A DNA stretch of 64,000 bases. It comes from Neopararhizobium haloflavum. Its GTDB lineage: Bacteria > Pseudomonadota > Alphaproteobacteria > Rhizobiales > Rhizobiaceae. Shown one piece after another: positions 45,556-52,628 of the stretch. The notes below the pieces were generated by a model. That model was given only the letters and a program-made list of their open reading frames with translations. It was not told the origin of the DNA and ran no database searches. Made by a program: the position numbers and the translations under genes. The DNA is taken from assembly GCF_002750855.1 (NCBI RefSeq), contig NZ_NWUC01000010.1:51652-115651 (forward strand), in the 5' to 3' direction. How positions within the stretch are numbered: position 1 is the first letter of the stretch; each line of letters starts with the position of its first letter.

Positions 45556-45598
45556 GTCATTCCTCCCTTTAGGTTTGAGAATGGTGAAGTGGCGGTTG

Positions 45599-46294
45599 TC
45601 ACCGCGCCCCGAACAGATCGGGACGAGCCTTGGCCACTTCAGGCAGCGATTTGAGAATTTCGCGCAGATGTGTGCGCATGGCGGCCTCGGCGCGGCCGGC
45701 GTCGCCGGCGACGATCGCGTCGACGATCGCCTCGTGCTGGCCGATCAGGAGCCGCACATGCAGCCGCTCGACACTGAGATAACGCACGCGGTCCATCTGC
45801 GCCTTCACCTCTTCGATGACCCGCCAGGCGTAGGACTTGCCGGCAAGATCGGCGAGTGTGCGGTGAAACAACTCGTCGAGGACGACGAAACCGTCGACAT
45901 CGTCGTCGGCGACACGTTTCTGGGCGGCGATCTGCCGCTCCAGTTCGGCAAGGACGCCAGCGTCGCGGCGCTCGACAACGAGCTTCACGACATCCGCCTC
46001 GATCGCCTCGCGCACAAAGCGCGCATCCATCACCGCATTGGTCGAGATTGGCGTGATCATCGTGCCGCGCTGCGGCCGGATCTGAACGAGCCCGGCTTCG
46101 GCCAGCTTGATGAAGGCCTCGCGCACCGGCTGACGTGACACGGCATATTCGCGCGCGATCTCGGTCTCCGAGATCAGCTCGCCAGGCACGAGTTCAGTGT
46201 GGACGATGCGATCGCGCAGGAGGCGGTAAAGCTGCGGCGCGATGGCCGTCGCTTCATTGAGATTGGATGTGATGGCGCTGGCGTGCACGGTCAC
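45599..46294 (-). CDS. GntR family regulator, FadR/FCD type
   Basis: A 231-residue regulator with an N-terminal winged helix (LRDRIVHTELVPGELISETE, YAVSRQPVREAFIKLAEAGL) and an all-helical FCD domain whose metal-binding histidines appear in ELFHRTLADLAG, GQHEAIVDAI and MRTHLREIL. FCD regulators respond to sugar acids or other carboxylates. The GTG at 46294 is chosen over the ATG at 46324 because AAGGAGG stands five bases before it. It is divergent from uxuA and precedes the TRAP genes, so it probably controls both. Confidence 0.88.
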   Translation of the reverse strand: MTVHASAITSNLNEATAIAPQLYRLLRDRIVHTELVPGELISETEIAREYAVSRQPVREAFIKLAEAGLVQIRPQRGTMITPISTNAVMDARFVREAIEADVVKLVVERRDAGVLAELERQIAAQKRVADDDVDGFVVLDELFHRTLADLAGKSYAWRVIEEVKAQMDRVRYLSVERLHVRLLIGQHEAIVDAIVAGDAGRAEAAMRTHLREILKSLPEVAKARPDLFGAR

Positions 46295-46319
46295 GGCGTC
46301 CTCCTTGTCAAAACTATCC

Positions 46320-46335
46320 TCCATACTTCCATACT
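46320..46335. promoter_or_regulatory. Tandem TCCATACT repeat, candidate operator of the FCD regulator
   Basis: TCCATACT occurs twice in direct succession (46320-46327 and 46328-46335). It sits in the 114-bp gap between the regulator start and uxuA, where divergent promoters must lie. Read on the other strand it gives AGTATGGA twice, which resembles the TATG-type half-sites of FadR-family operators. Function is inferred from position. Confidence 0.45.
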
Positions 46336-46408
46336 AGTCAACACCTGTGCTATGACGATCGCGTCGGCGTGGATCGCGCCGCAGCATGCAGCAAGGGGAA
46401 GAGAGAGC

Positions 46409-47626
46409 ATGAAGCAGACTTGGCGGTGGTTCGGACCCCGGGATCTCACGACTGTTGACGACATGCGCCAGGCCGGCGTCGAGGGTGTGGTCAGCGCGCT
46501 TCATCATGTCCCGACAGGCGCCGTCTGGAGCATTGAGGAAATCGCCGGACGGCAGGAAGAAATCGGCCGGATGAAGGACGGAACGCCGTCGAACCTCAAC
46601 TGGGATGTGGTGGAAAGCCTGCCGGTCTCAGAAGACGTCAAGAAGCAGAAAGGCGAATGGCGCGATCATATCGCCAACTACAAGAAAAGCCTCGCCAATC
46701 TGGCCGAGCGCGGCATCGAGACCGTTTGCTACAATTTCATGCCGGTGCTTGACTGGACCCGGACCGATCTTGCCTACCGCGTCGATCACGGCGGCACGTG
46801 CATGCGTTTCGATCTCATCGACTTCGCCGCCTTCGACATTCACATTCTCAAGCGGAGGAACGCCGCCGAAGACTTCACGCAATCACTTGCAGAAGCGGCG
46901 TCGGAACGCTTTGCCGGCATGAGCGACGAGCGCAAGCGTCAATTGGCCGCCAACGTCACCGCGGGACTGCCCGGATCGACCGAAAGTCTCTCGACGGACG
47001 ACGTGCTGCACCATCTTGCCGAATACGACACCATCGATGGTGATCGACTGCGCGCCAATTTCGTTGCCTTTCTTGAAGAGGTGGCTCCCGTCGCCGAGCG
47101 GCTCGGCATGCGGCTGTGCTGCCACCCCGACGATCCGCCCTTCCCCCTGCTCGGGCTGCCGCGCATCATGTCGACCGCCGACGACTACCGCGTTATCCTG
47201 GATGCGGTCGATACGCCGGCAAGCGGCATGACGCTCTGCTCCGGTTCGCTGGGCGCGCGCCGGGACAACGATCTGCCGGGCATGATGCGCAGCTTTGGCC
47301 CGCGCGTGCATTTCCTGCATCTGCGCAACGTGACGGTGGAAGGTCCCGACATGCCCGCATCGTTCCACGAGGCCGAGCATCTTGGCGGGGACACGGACAT
47401 GGTCGCGCTGATGATAGAGGTCGTGAAGGAGGAAGCGCGTCGCAAGGCACAGGGACGCGCTGACCATCAGATTCCCATGCGCCCGGATCATGGGCAGGAC
47501 ATTATCGACGACCTCAATCGCCGCGGACAGCCGGGCTACCCGATCATCGGGCGACTGAAGGGACTCGCCGAGTTGCGCGGCATCATGACGGCACTGACGC
47601 ACTCGGCCGTGGCGCTTGAGGCGTGA
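46409..47626 (+). CDS. uxuA: Mannonate dehydratase
   Basis: A 405-residue mannonate dehydratase, which converts D-mannonate to 2-keto-3-deoxygluconate in hexuronate catabolism. The barrel opens with MKQTWRWFGPRDLTTVDD, a standard family start. Metal-binding and catalytic segments include CYNFMPVLDWTRTDLAY, LCCHPDDPPFPLLGLPRI, CSGSLGARRDNDLP and QIPMRPDHGQ. It is divergent from the FCD regulator and TRAP operon. The companion fructuronate reductase (uxuB) is absent from the window; the idonate-type dehydrogenase may fill that step. Confidence 0.94.
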   Translation: MKQTWRWFGPRDLTTVDDMRQAGVEGVVSALHHVPTGAVWSIEEIAGRQEEIGRMKDGTPSNLNWDVVESLPVSEDVKKQKGEWRDHIANYKKSLANLAERGIETVCYNFMPVLDWTRTDLAYRVDHGGTCMRFDLIDFAAFDIHILKRRNAAEDFTQSLAEAASERFAGMSDERKRQLAANVTAGLPGSTESLSTDDVLHHLAEYDTIDGDRLRANFVAFLEEVAPVAERLGMRLCCHPDDPPFPLLGLPRIMSTADDYRVILDAVDTPASGMTLCSGSLGARRDNDLPGMMRSFGPRVHFLHLRNVTVEGPDMPASFHEAEHLGGDTDMVALMIEVVKEEARRKAQGRADHQIPMRPDHGQDIIDDLNRRGQPGYPIIGRLKGLAELRGIMTALTHSAVALEA

Positions 47627-47641
47627 CGACGACAGCGCGGC

Positions 47642-48034
47642 TCATGGCGTTTTGCCTGCCAGATCCTCGATGATCGGGCAGTCCGGCCTGGCGTCCCCGT
47701 GACAATGCCGGGCAAGATGGAAGAGCGTCGCCCTCAATGCGTTGAGCTCTTCGATCTTCCGGTCGACCTCCTCGATCTTCTCCAGCGTCATCGCCTTCAC
47801 GTCCGCGCTTGCACGGTTCTTGTTGTCATAGAGTGAAAGCAGATGCCGACACTCCTCGATGCTGAAGCCAAGGCTGCGGGCCCTTTGCAGGAAACGCAGG
47901 CGATGAACGTCGTCGTCGGTATAATCCCGGTATCCGTTCGCGGCTCTGCGCGGGCGGATCAGGTCGATATCCTCATAGTAGCGAATGGTCTTGGGCGGCA
48001 GGCTCGACCGTTCACTGGCACCTTTGATGTTCAT
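47642..48034 (-). CDS. cueR: Cu(I)-responsive MerR family regulator CueR
   Basis: A 130-residue MerR regulator with the CueR-specific metal loop CHGDARPDC, in which Cys111 and Cys119 match the Cu(I)-binding cysteines 112 and 120 of the Escherichia coli protein. The DNA-binding domain (LPPKTIRYYEDIDLIRP) and dimerisation helix are typical. It normally activates copper-exporting ATPase and oxidase genes, but none lies next to it, so it acts on targets elsewhere. Converges on uxuA. Confidence 0.9.
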   Translation of the reverse strand: MNIKGASERSSLPPKTIRYYEDIDLIRPRRAANGYRDYTDDDVHRLRFLQRARSLGFSIEECRHLLSLYDNKNRASADVKAMTLEKIEEVDRKIEELNALRATLFHLARHCHGDARPDCPIIEDLAGKTP

Positions 48035-48348
48035 GTCACGCGGTTCCCAGCTTCACTGCACCCAGAAGCGAAGTCCCGTCAGTTACAACGAACGCCCCCG
48101 CCAGCCAGCGGTTTGCGGCGCGTCTCCCTCGATGAGCCGGGACGATCATACTTTGTTTTTTCTATTGCGTTTTTACGCAATCGTTTTTATATTTTCATTA
48201 TCTGATGAACCTACCGAGATTCATCGAAGAGAACCACCCAATCCCGCCGCCCGGGCAACATCTGGCCAAGATTTGCCCGAAGCGGTCAGATGCTCGACGC
48301 CAACGACCGAATGACCGAAACATCCCGATAACCAAGCAGACGAGTATC
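48035..48348. other. Intergenic region between cueR and the bigR operon
   Basis: A 314-bp region that should hold the cueR promoter and the bigR operon promoter. The right half is distinctly AT-rich and contains an exact palindrome at 48164-48181. I see no CueR-type dyad and no RNA gene. The frame leading into the blh gene is open from 48205, but there is no sign that it is translated. Confidence 0.5.
48164..48181. promoter_or_regulatory. Palindrome, candidate BigR operator
   Basis: ATTGCGT at 48164-48170 and ACGCAAT at 48175-48181 form a perfect inverted repeat with a TTTT spacer, inside an AT-rich tract about 170 bases before blh. BigR relatives are known to bind an AT-rich palindrome overlapping the operon promoter. 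I do not have the exact consensus to compare, so an alternative site is the AT-rich stretch just downstream. Confidence 0.5.
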
Positions 48349-49233
48349 ATGATGAGCGACCGACCCGATGTGAAGGCCTTTTTCGACAAGCGTACCTATT
48401 CGGTGCAGTACGTCGTTTCCGATCCCGCAACGAAGACGTGCGCCATCATCGATCCGGTGCTGGATTTCGACGAGAAGTCGGGCGCGACGGCGACGATCAA
48501 CGCTGACCGCATTCTCGACTACATCGCCTCGGAGGGCCTTTCGGTCGAGTGGATACTCGACACTCATCCCCATGCCGACCATTTTTCCGCGGCGCGATAC
48601 CTGAAGGAGAAGACCGGCGCACTGACCGCCATCGGCGAGAAGGTGGTCGAGGTTCAAAAGCTCTGGAAGGCCTTCTACAACTGGCCCGGCTTTCCCGCGG
48701 ACGGCTCGCAATGGGACAAGCTTTTTGCCGAAGGCGAGACCTTCAAGCTCGGCGAGATCGACGCGAAGGTGCTGTTTTCGCCCGGCCATACGCTGGCCTC
48801 GATCACCTATGTGATCGGCGACGCCGCCTTCGTCCACGACACGCTGTTCATGCCGGATTCGGGCACGGCGCGGGCCGACTTTCCCGGCGGCAGCGCATCG
48901 CGGCTGTGGGATTCGATCCAGCAGATCCTCGCTCTGCCGGACGCGACCCGCATCTTCGTCGGCCACGACTATCAGCCTGGCGGGCGCGAGCCACGGTGGG
49001 AATCGACCGTCGCCGAACAAAAGGCGTCGAACACGCACATGGCCAAGTGCCACACGAAGGACGCGTTCGTCACCGTTCGCGAAAAGCGCGACGCGACCTT
49101 GCCGATGCCCAAGTTGATCCTGCACGCGCTGCAGGTCAACATCAATGGCGGCCGCCTTCCCGCGCCGGAGGCGAATGGCAAGCGCTACCTCAAATTCCCG
49201 CTCGATGTTCTGGAGGGTGCGGCATGGGAATGA
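48349..49233 (+). CDS. blh: Persulfide dioxygenase / MBL-fold hydrolase (Blh type)
   Basis: A 294-residue metallo-beta-lactamase-fold protein of the ETHE1/Blh group that oxidises persulfides to sulfite during hydrogen sulfide detoxification. The metal motif is DTHPHADHFSAA, followed by LFSPGHTLASITY, FVHDTLFMPDSGTARADFPGG and IFVGHDYQPGG, all standard. There is no fused rhodanese or DUF442 domain. The start is ATG 48349, or the adjacent ATG 48352. Its stop overlaps the bigR start region, which places it first in the sulfide-responsive operon. Confidence 0.9.
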   Translation: MMSDRPDVKAFFDKRTYSVQYVVSDPATKTCAIIDPVLDFDEKSGATATINADRILDYIASEGLSVEWILDTHPHADHFSAARYLKEKTGALTAIGEKVVEVQKLWKAFYNWPGFPADGSQWDKLFAEGETFKLGEIDAKVLFSPGHTLASITYVIGDAAFVHDTLFMPDSGTARADFPGGSASRLWDSIQQILALPDATRIFVGHDYQPGGREPRWESTVAEQKASNTHMAKCHTKDAFVTVREKRDATLPMPKLILHALQVNINGGRLPAPEANGKRYLKFPLDVLEGAAWE

Positions 49234-49574
49234 CGGCCATGCCACGCGACCTTACGCCGGAGACGGCCGAGATGGTCGAAAACGCCGCCGAGGCGGCCGA
49301 GTTCCTGAAGAGGCTCGCTCATCCCTCGCGGCTGATGATCGTCTGCGCACTCGTCGATGGCGAGCGTTCGGTGCGTGATCTGGAAGACACGCTCGGGATC
49401 CGCCAACCGGGCCTTTCGCAGCAGATCGCCGAACTGCGCGAGGCCGGCTTCATCACCGGCCGCAAGGAATCCAAGCACATGTATTACCGGCTCGAAGACG
49501 GCCGCGTATCGGAATTCATTTCGATGATGCACGCCATGTTCTGCGCCGCGCCGGGCAAAGGATCGAACCCATGA
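49224..49574 (+). CDS. bigR: Sulfide-responsive ArsR family repressor BigR
   Basis: A 116-residue ArsR/SmtB winged-helix repressor. The helices AAEFLKRLAHPSRLMIVCAL and GIRQPGLSQQIAELREAGFI carry the DNA contact. Cys41 and Cys107 match the redox pair (Cys42 and Cys108) of the characterised Xylella BigR, which forms a disulfide or polysulfide to release DNA. GGAGGG precedes the ATG at 49224; another in-frame ATG at 49230 overlaps the blh stop. It overlaps the downstream YeeE gene by four bases. Confidence 0.9.
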   Translation: MGMTAMPRDLTPETAEMVENAAEAAEFLKRLAHPSRLMIVCALVDGERSVRDLEDTLGIRQPGLSQQIAELREAGFITGRKESKHMYYRLEDGRVSEFISMMHAMFCAAPGKGSNP

Positions 49575-49999
49575 CCGAATTCACTCCGCTCGCCTCGCTC
49601 GTCGGCGGCATGATGATCGGCCTTTCGGCCGTGCTTCTCATGTTCTGGGAAGGCCGTATCGCAGGCATCTCGGGGATTGCCAGCCGGCTCCTGCCGCCCT
49701 ACCGCGATGGCGCGTTCCTGTCCCGCTTCGGCTTCGTCATCGGCCTCGTCGCTGCGCCGCTCGCCATGATCGCTATCGGGGGCATCGATGTCAGCCAGAC
49801 GGTGTCCTCGAACATCCCGCTGATGATCGCCGCCGGGCTTCTCGTCGGTTTCGGCTCGGTCTGGGGCAATGGCTGCACGTCGGGACACGGCGTGTGCGGC
49901 CTGTCGCGGCTGTCGACCCGCTCCTTCATCGCCACCGGCATCTTCATGGCGACTGCCTTCGTCACGGTCTTCCTCGTTCGTCACGTGATTGGAGGCTGA
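49571..49999 (+). CDS. YeeE/YedE family sulfur transporter subunit (N-half type)
   Basis: A 142-residue membrane protein with the YeeE/YedE signature GSVWGNGCTSGHGVCGLSR, whose cysteine takes part in sulfur-anion passage in thiosulfate-uptake relatives. In bigR operons this protein and the next form a two-part transporter thought to move sulfite or other sulfur species produced by Blh. Its ATG overlaps the bigR stop (ATGA). Confidence 0.9.
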   Translation: MTEFTPLASLVGGMMIGLSAVLLMFWEGRIAGISGIASRLLPPYRDGAFLSRFGFVIGLVAAPLAMIAIGGIDVSQTVSSNIPLMIAAGLLVGFGSVWGNGCTSGHGVCGLSRLSTRSFIATGIFMATAFVTVFLVRHVIGG

Positions 50000-50004
50000 A
50001 GCCC

Positions 50005-50436
50005 ATGTCCTTCTTCGTCAATCTCGCGCTCGGCCTTCTCTTCGGCGCCGGCCTCGTCGTCTCCGGCATGTCGGATCCGGCGAAGGTTCTGAACTTCCTC
50101 GACCTCTTCGGCACATTTGACCCCTCGCTCGCCTTCGTCATGGGCGGCGCGGTGCTGGTGACCTTCATCGGCTATCGTCTCGTGCTGGCGCGCGGCGAGC
50201 CGATCATCGGGACCCGTTTCCATATGCCGACACGCAATGACATCGACACGCGCATCGTCGCCGGCCCCGCGATCTTCGGCATCGGCTGGGGTCTCGGCGG
50301 GTTCTGCCCGGGTCCGGCGCTGACCGCCCTCGGCCTCGGCGCCACCGGCACCTTCGCCTTCATCCCCGCCATGATCCTCGGCATGTGGGCCGCAAGGCTG
50401 CTCGCCGAAGGCAATTCGGCACGGCGCACCGCCTGA
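50005..50436 (+). CDS. YeeE/YedE family sulfur transporter subunit (C-half type)
   Basis: A 143-residue membrane protein, the partner of the preceding gene. It has the GLLFGAGLVVSGMSDPAKVLN start and the cysteine motif GWGLGGFCPGPALTALG of the second half of YeeE. GGAGG lies ten bases before the ATG at 50005. It is the last intact gene of the bigR operon; a decayed SulP fragment follows. Confidence 0.9.
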   Translation: MSFFVNLALGLLFGAGLVVSGMSDPAKVLNFLDLFGTFDPSLAFVMGGAVLVTFIGYRLVLARGEPIIGTRFHMPTRNDIDTRIVAGPAIFGIGWGLGGFCPGPALTALGLGATGTFAFIPAMILGMWAARLLAEGNSARRTA

Positions 50437-50460
50437 GGCGGGCAACGATCGAAAGACCAC

Positions 50461-50610
50461 AACATGGTCGCGGCGATCATCGTCACCATCATGCCGATCC
50501 CGCAGTCGCTCGCCTGTGCGATGCTGGCGTGCCTGCCGGACGAGATCGGGCTCTACGCCTCATCGTCGCCGTTCTGTCCCTGGCGAATGTTGCTTGCAGA
50601 CACTGCACGG
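50461..50610 (+). pseudogene. Remnant of a SulP family anion permease
   Basis: Translating from 50464 gives about 33 residues that match the first helices of SulP permeases (VAAIIVTIMPIPQSLA, then AMLACLPDEIGLYAS). Family-breaking changes occur at LIPQSLAY and AGLPPE-like positions. After YAS the reading frame shifts; the next frame reads IVAVLSLANVA, which recalls a later SulP segment (VAVLSLMTAA), as if some 30 codons between were deleted. The rest of the roughly 500-residue gene is missing. SulP permeases are common last members of bigR operons, so this is probably a deletion remnant. Confidence 0.7.
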
Positions 50611-50642
50611 TACGAACGCGATGATCCCGTTCCAACCGCGGT

Positions 50643-51293
50643 TCAACCCTGCTTCAGCAACCCAAGGATTTCTCTGTCCGTCATCTGGTGAAAGTCATCG
50701 TAGTAGGCACCCACGCCGAAAAAGCGATCTGCCGTATGAAGACAGACAACAGTGTCCGCAACCAGCCCAATCTCTTCAATCGTCTGCCTCGGTGCAACGG
50801 GGACCGCGACGCAGATAGCTCTCGGCTCTTGCTGCTTCATCGCCATGATGGCTGCCTTCATCGTCGCCCCCGTGGCAAGGCCGTCATCGACCAGAATGGC
50901 AGTGCGCCCGGTCGGATCGATCGGCTCGCGGTCGCCGAGATAACAGGCACGGCGGCGCTCGAGCTCTTCAAGTTCAGTGTCCCGAGCATATTTCAGGTAA
51001 TGCTCGTCGGCGCCGGAAGCCCTTCGCACGTCTTCATTCACCACCGTAAGCGGGCTGGCCCCGTCGACGACCGCACCAAGAGCCACTTCAGGTGCGCCGG
51101 GAGCCCCGAATTTGCGGACCATGATGAGGTCCAGCGGCACGCCGAACTGCAACGCGATTTCCAGCCCAACGGGAACACCGCCGCGTGGAAGCGCGTAGAC
51201 GACTGGGTCGTCAGGCTTCAATGCCTCGATCCGCGCGGCCAACTCCTTGCCGGCAGCGGCGCGGTCTGCAAATTTGCGAATCGGATTTTCCAT
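50643..51293 (-). CDS. Phosphoribosyltransferase family protein
   Basis: A 216-residue protein with a type I phosphoribosyltransferase fold. The PRPP-binding loop is AILVDDGLATGATMKAA, preceded by VVYALPRGGVPVGLEIAL and MVRKFGAPGAPEVALGAV. Members of this branch often occur in stress or dormancy clusters together with Hsp20 or BON proteins, and their base substrate is unknown. It runs toward the SulP remnant and lies downstream of, but separately from, the exporter operon (136-bp gap). Confidence 0.88.
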   Translation of the reverse strand: MENPIRKFADRAAAGKELAARIEALKPDDPVVYALPRGGVPVGLEIALQFGVPLDLIMVRKFGAPGAPEVALGAVVDGASPLTVVNEDVRRASGADEHYLKYARDTELEELERRRACYLGDREPIDPTGRTAILVDDGLATGATMKAAIMAMKQQEPRAICVAVPVAPRQTIEEIGLVADTVVCLHTADRFFGVGAYYDDFHQMTDREILGLLKQG

Positions 51294-51429
51294 GATCCGG
51301 TTTGCTCCGACAAATCTCGCAAGGTCGATGAGTTGGACGCATCGTCCAAGTCCTCGATACCGCTTTCATCGACTGCATTCGCGATCTTGCCCGCATTGAA
51401 CGCGATGAACCCCGTCAAGGGGTCGAAAT

Positions 51430-52626
51430 TTAAAGCTGTCTGGTAATGAGTGCCCCCTCGCGCAACGTGTCCGAGGGGTGAAGCACGACGATATCCCCAA
51501 CCTTGAGCCCATTGAGAACCTCCGCCTCTTCATCGTTCATTCGACCGATCTCGACGGTTACCGTCGTCACGCGATCATCGACGATGCGAAACACCTGCCA
51601 GTCGCTGCCATGGCGGAAAAGTGCGCTGATCGGCACGGTCAGGCAGCGCTTGCAATCCCAGACCGCCAGTTCGACCACCACCCTGAACTGATGACCGAGC
51701 CGCGGATCGGTGTTCACCAGATCGAGGATTGCGTCTACCCGCTGCTCCTCTATGCCGAGTGCCGAAACCTTGGTGAAGGCTGCAGTACCGATCTTGCGTA
51801 CCACCGCATCAAGGCTCCGATCGCCGCCCCATTCGCGCACACGCGCCGCATTGCCGGGTGCGATCCTCACCGCATCGGCTGACAAGAGATCGACGACGAC
51901 TTCCATCCGAGCCGTGTCGCCGATTTCGGCTATGGCGGCACCTGCCCCCACGGTCTGCTCGCTGCGCACATGCACGGCCAGCACCGTGCCGTCGGCTGGT
52001 GCACGCAAATCGACACAGCAGCCATTGCTGCTGGCAGCCTCGATATGCGGGACCACAAGACGCGCCTCGGCCGCGGCAAGCTCGGCCTGGCGAAAGGTGA
52101 TGGTCTCGCCTGCGGCCTGCGCGGTCTCCTCCAGCATGCGAACCGCGCTGGACGCCCGCTGCAGGCTGCTTTCCGAGATGACGCCAGTCTGCGAGAGTTT
52201 CAGCGACCGCTGAAAATCCTCCCTTGCCAGTTCCAGTTCGCTGCGCGCGCGCCGCAATTCGCTTTCTGCAATCGCGACCGCCGACCGCGCCGCGTCGCGC
52301 GCGGCCAGCAGCTCTGCGTGTGCTCTTGAGTCGATGAATGGTGGATCGGGAGGATGGATGGACGCGATAACTGTCTGTCCCTGCTTAACTTCATCCCCCT
52401 CCTCGAGAAGCGTCCTGGCAAGGTGGCCGGCAATCGGCGTCGACACGACATAGACATCGCGCACGCGCGTGATGCCGTCCTCGCGAATGGTGACGTGCAT
52501 CGCGTCTTCGCGAACAGTCGCGACGTCGACTGAGACGGGACGCTCACGCAGCGCCCACCAGCCCGCCGCGGTAACGCTCATCGCAATAGCCGCATAGAGG
52601 ATCCGGCCGGGCCAAGGGCTGCGCAT
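51430..52626 (-). CDS. HlyD/RND-type periplasmic adaptor of the ABC exporter
   Basis: A 398-residue membrane-fusion protein. One N-terminal helix (ILYAAIAMSVTAAGWWAL) anchors it. A split lipoyl domain (VVSTPIAGHLARTLLEEGDE and DLRAPADGTVLAVHVRSEQ) flanks a long coiled-coil hairpin at about residues 95-200. Beta-barrel and membrane-proximal domains follow. It bridges the inner-membrane exporter to the outer membrane. A CysCys pair in SNGCCVDLRAP is unusual for the family. The ATG at 52626 comes two bases after the permease stop, so the two are in one operon. Confidence 0.9.
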   Translation of the reverse strand: MRSPWPGRILYAAIAMSVTAAGWWALRERPVSVDVATVREDAMHVTIREDGITRVRDVYVVSTPIAGHLARTLLEEGDEVKQGQTVIASIHPPDPPFIDSRAHAELLAARDAARSAVAIAESELRRARSELELAREDFQRSLKLSQTGVISESSLQRASSAVRMLEETAQAAGETITFRQAELAAAEARLVVPHIEAASSNGCCVDLRAPADGTVLAVHVRSEQTVGAGAAIAEIGDTARMEVVVDLLSADAVRIAPGNAARVREWGGDRSLDAVVRKIGTAAFTKVSALGIEEQRVDAILDLVNTDPRLGHQFRVVVELAVWDCKRCLTVPISALFRHGSDWQVFRIVDDRVTTVTVEIGRMNDEEAEVLNGLKVGDIVVLHPSDTLREGALITRQL

Positions 52627-52628
52627 CG

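Noticed and set aside
51396-51409. Possible FNR/FixK box TTGAACGCGATGAA before the phosphoribosyltransferase
   Set aside because: Two mismatches in the ten defined positions, so it is not distinguishable from chance; not counted with the three better boxes.
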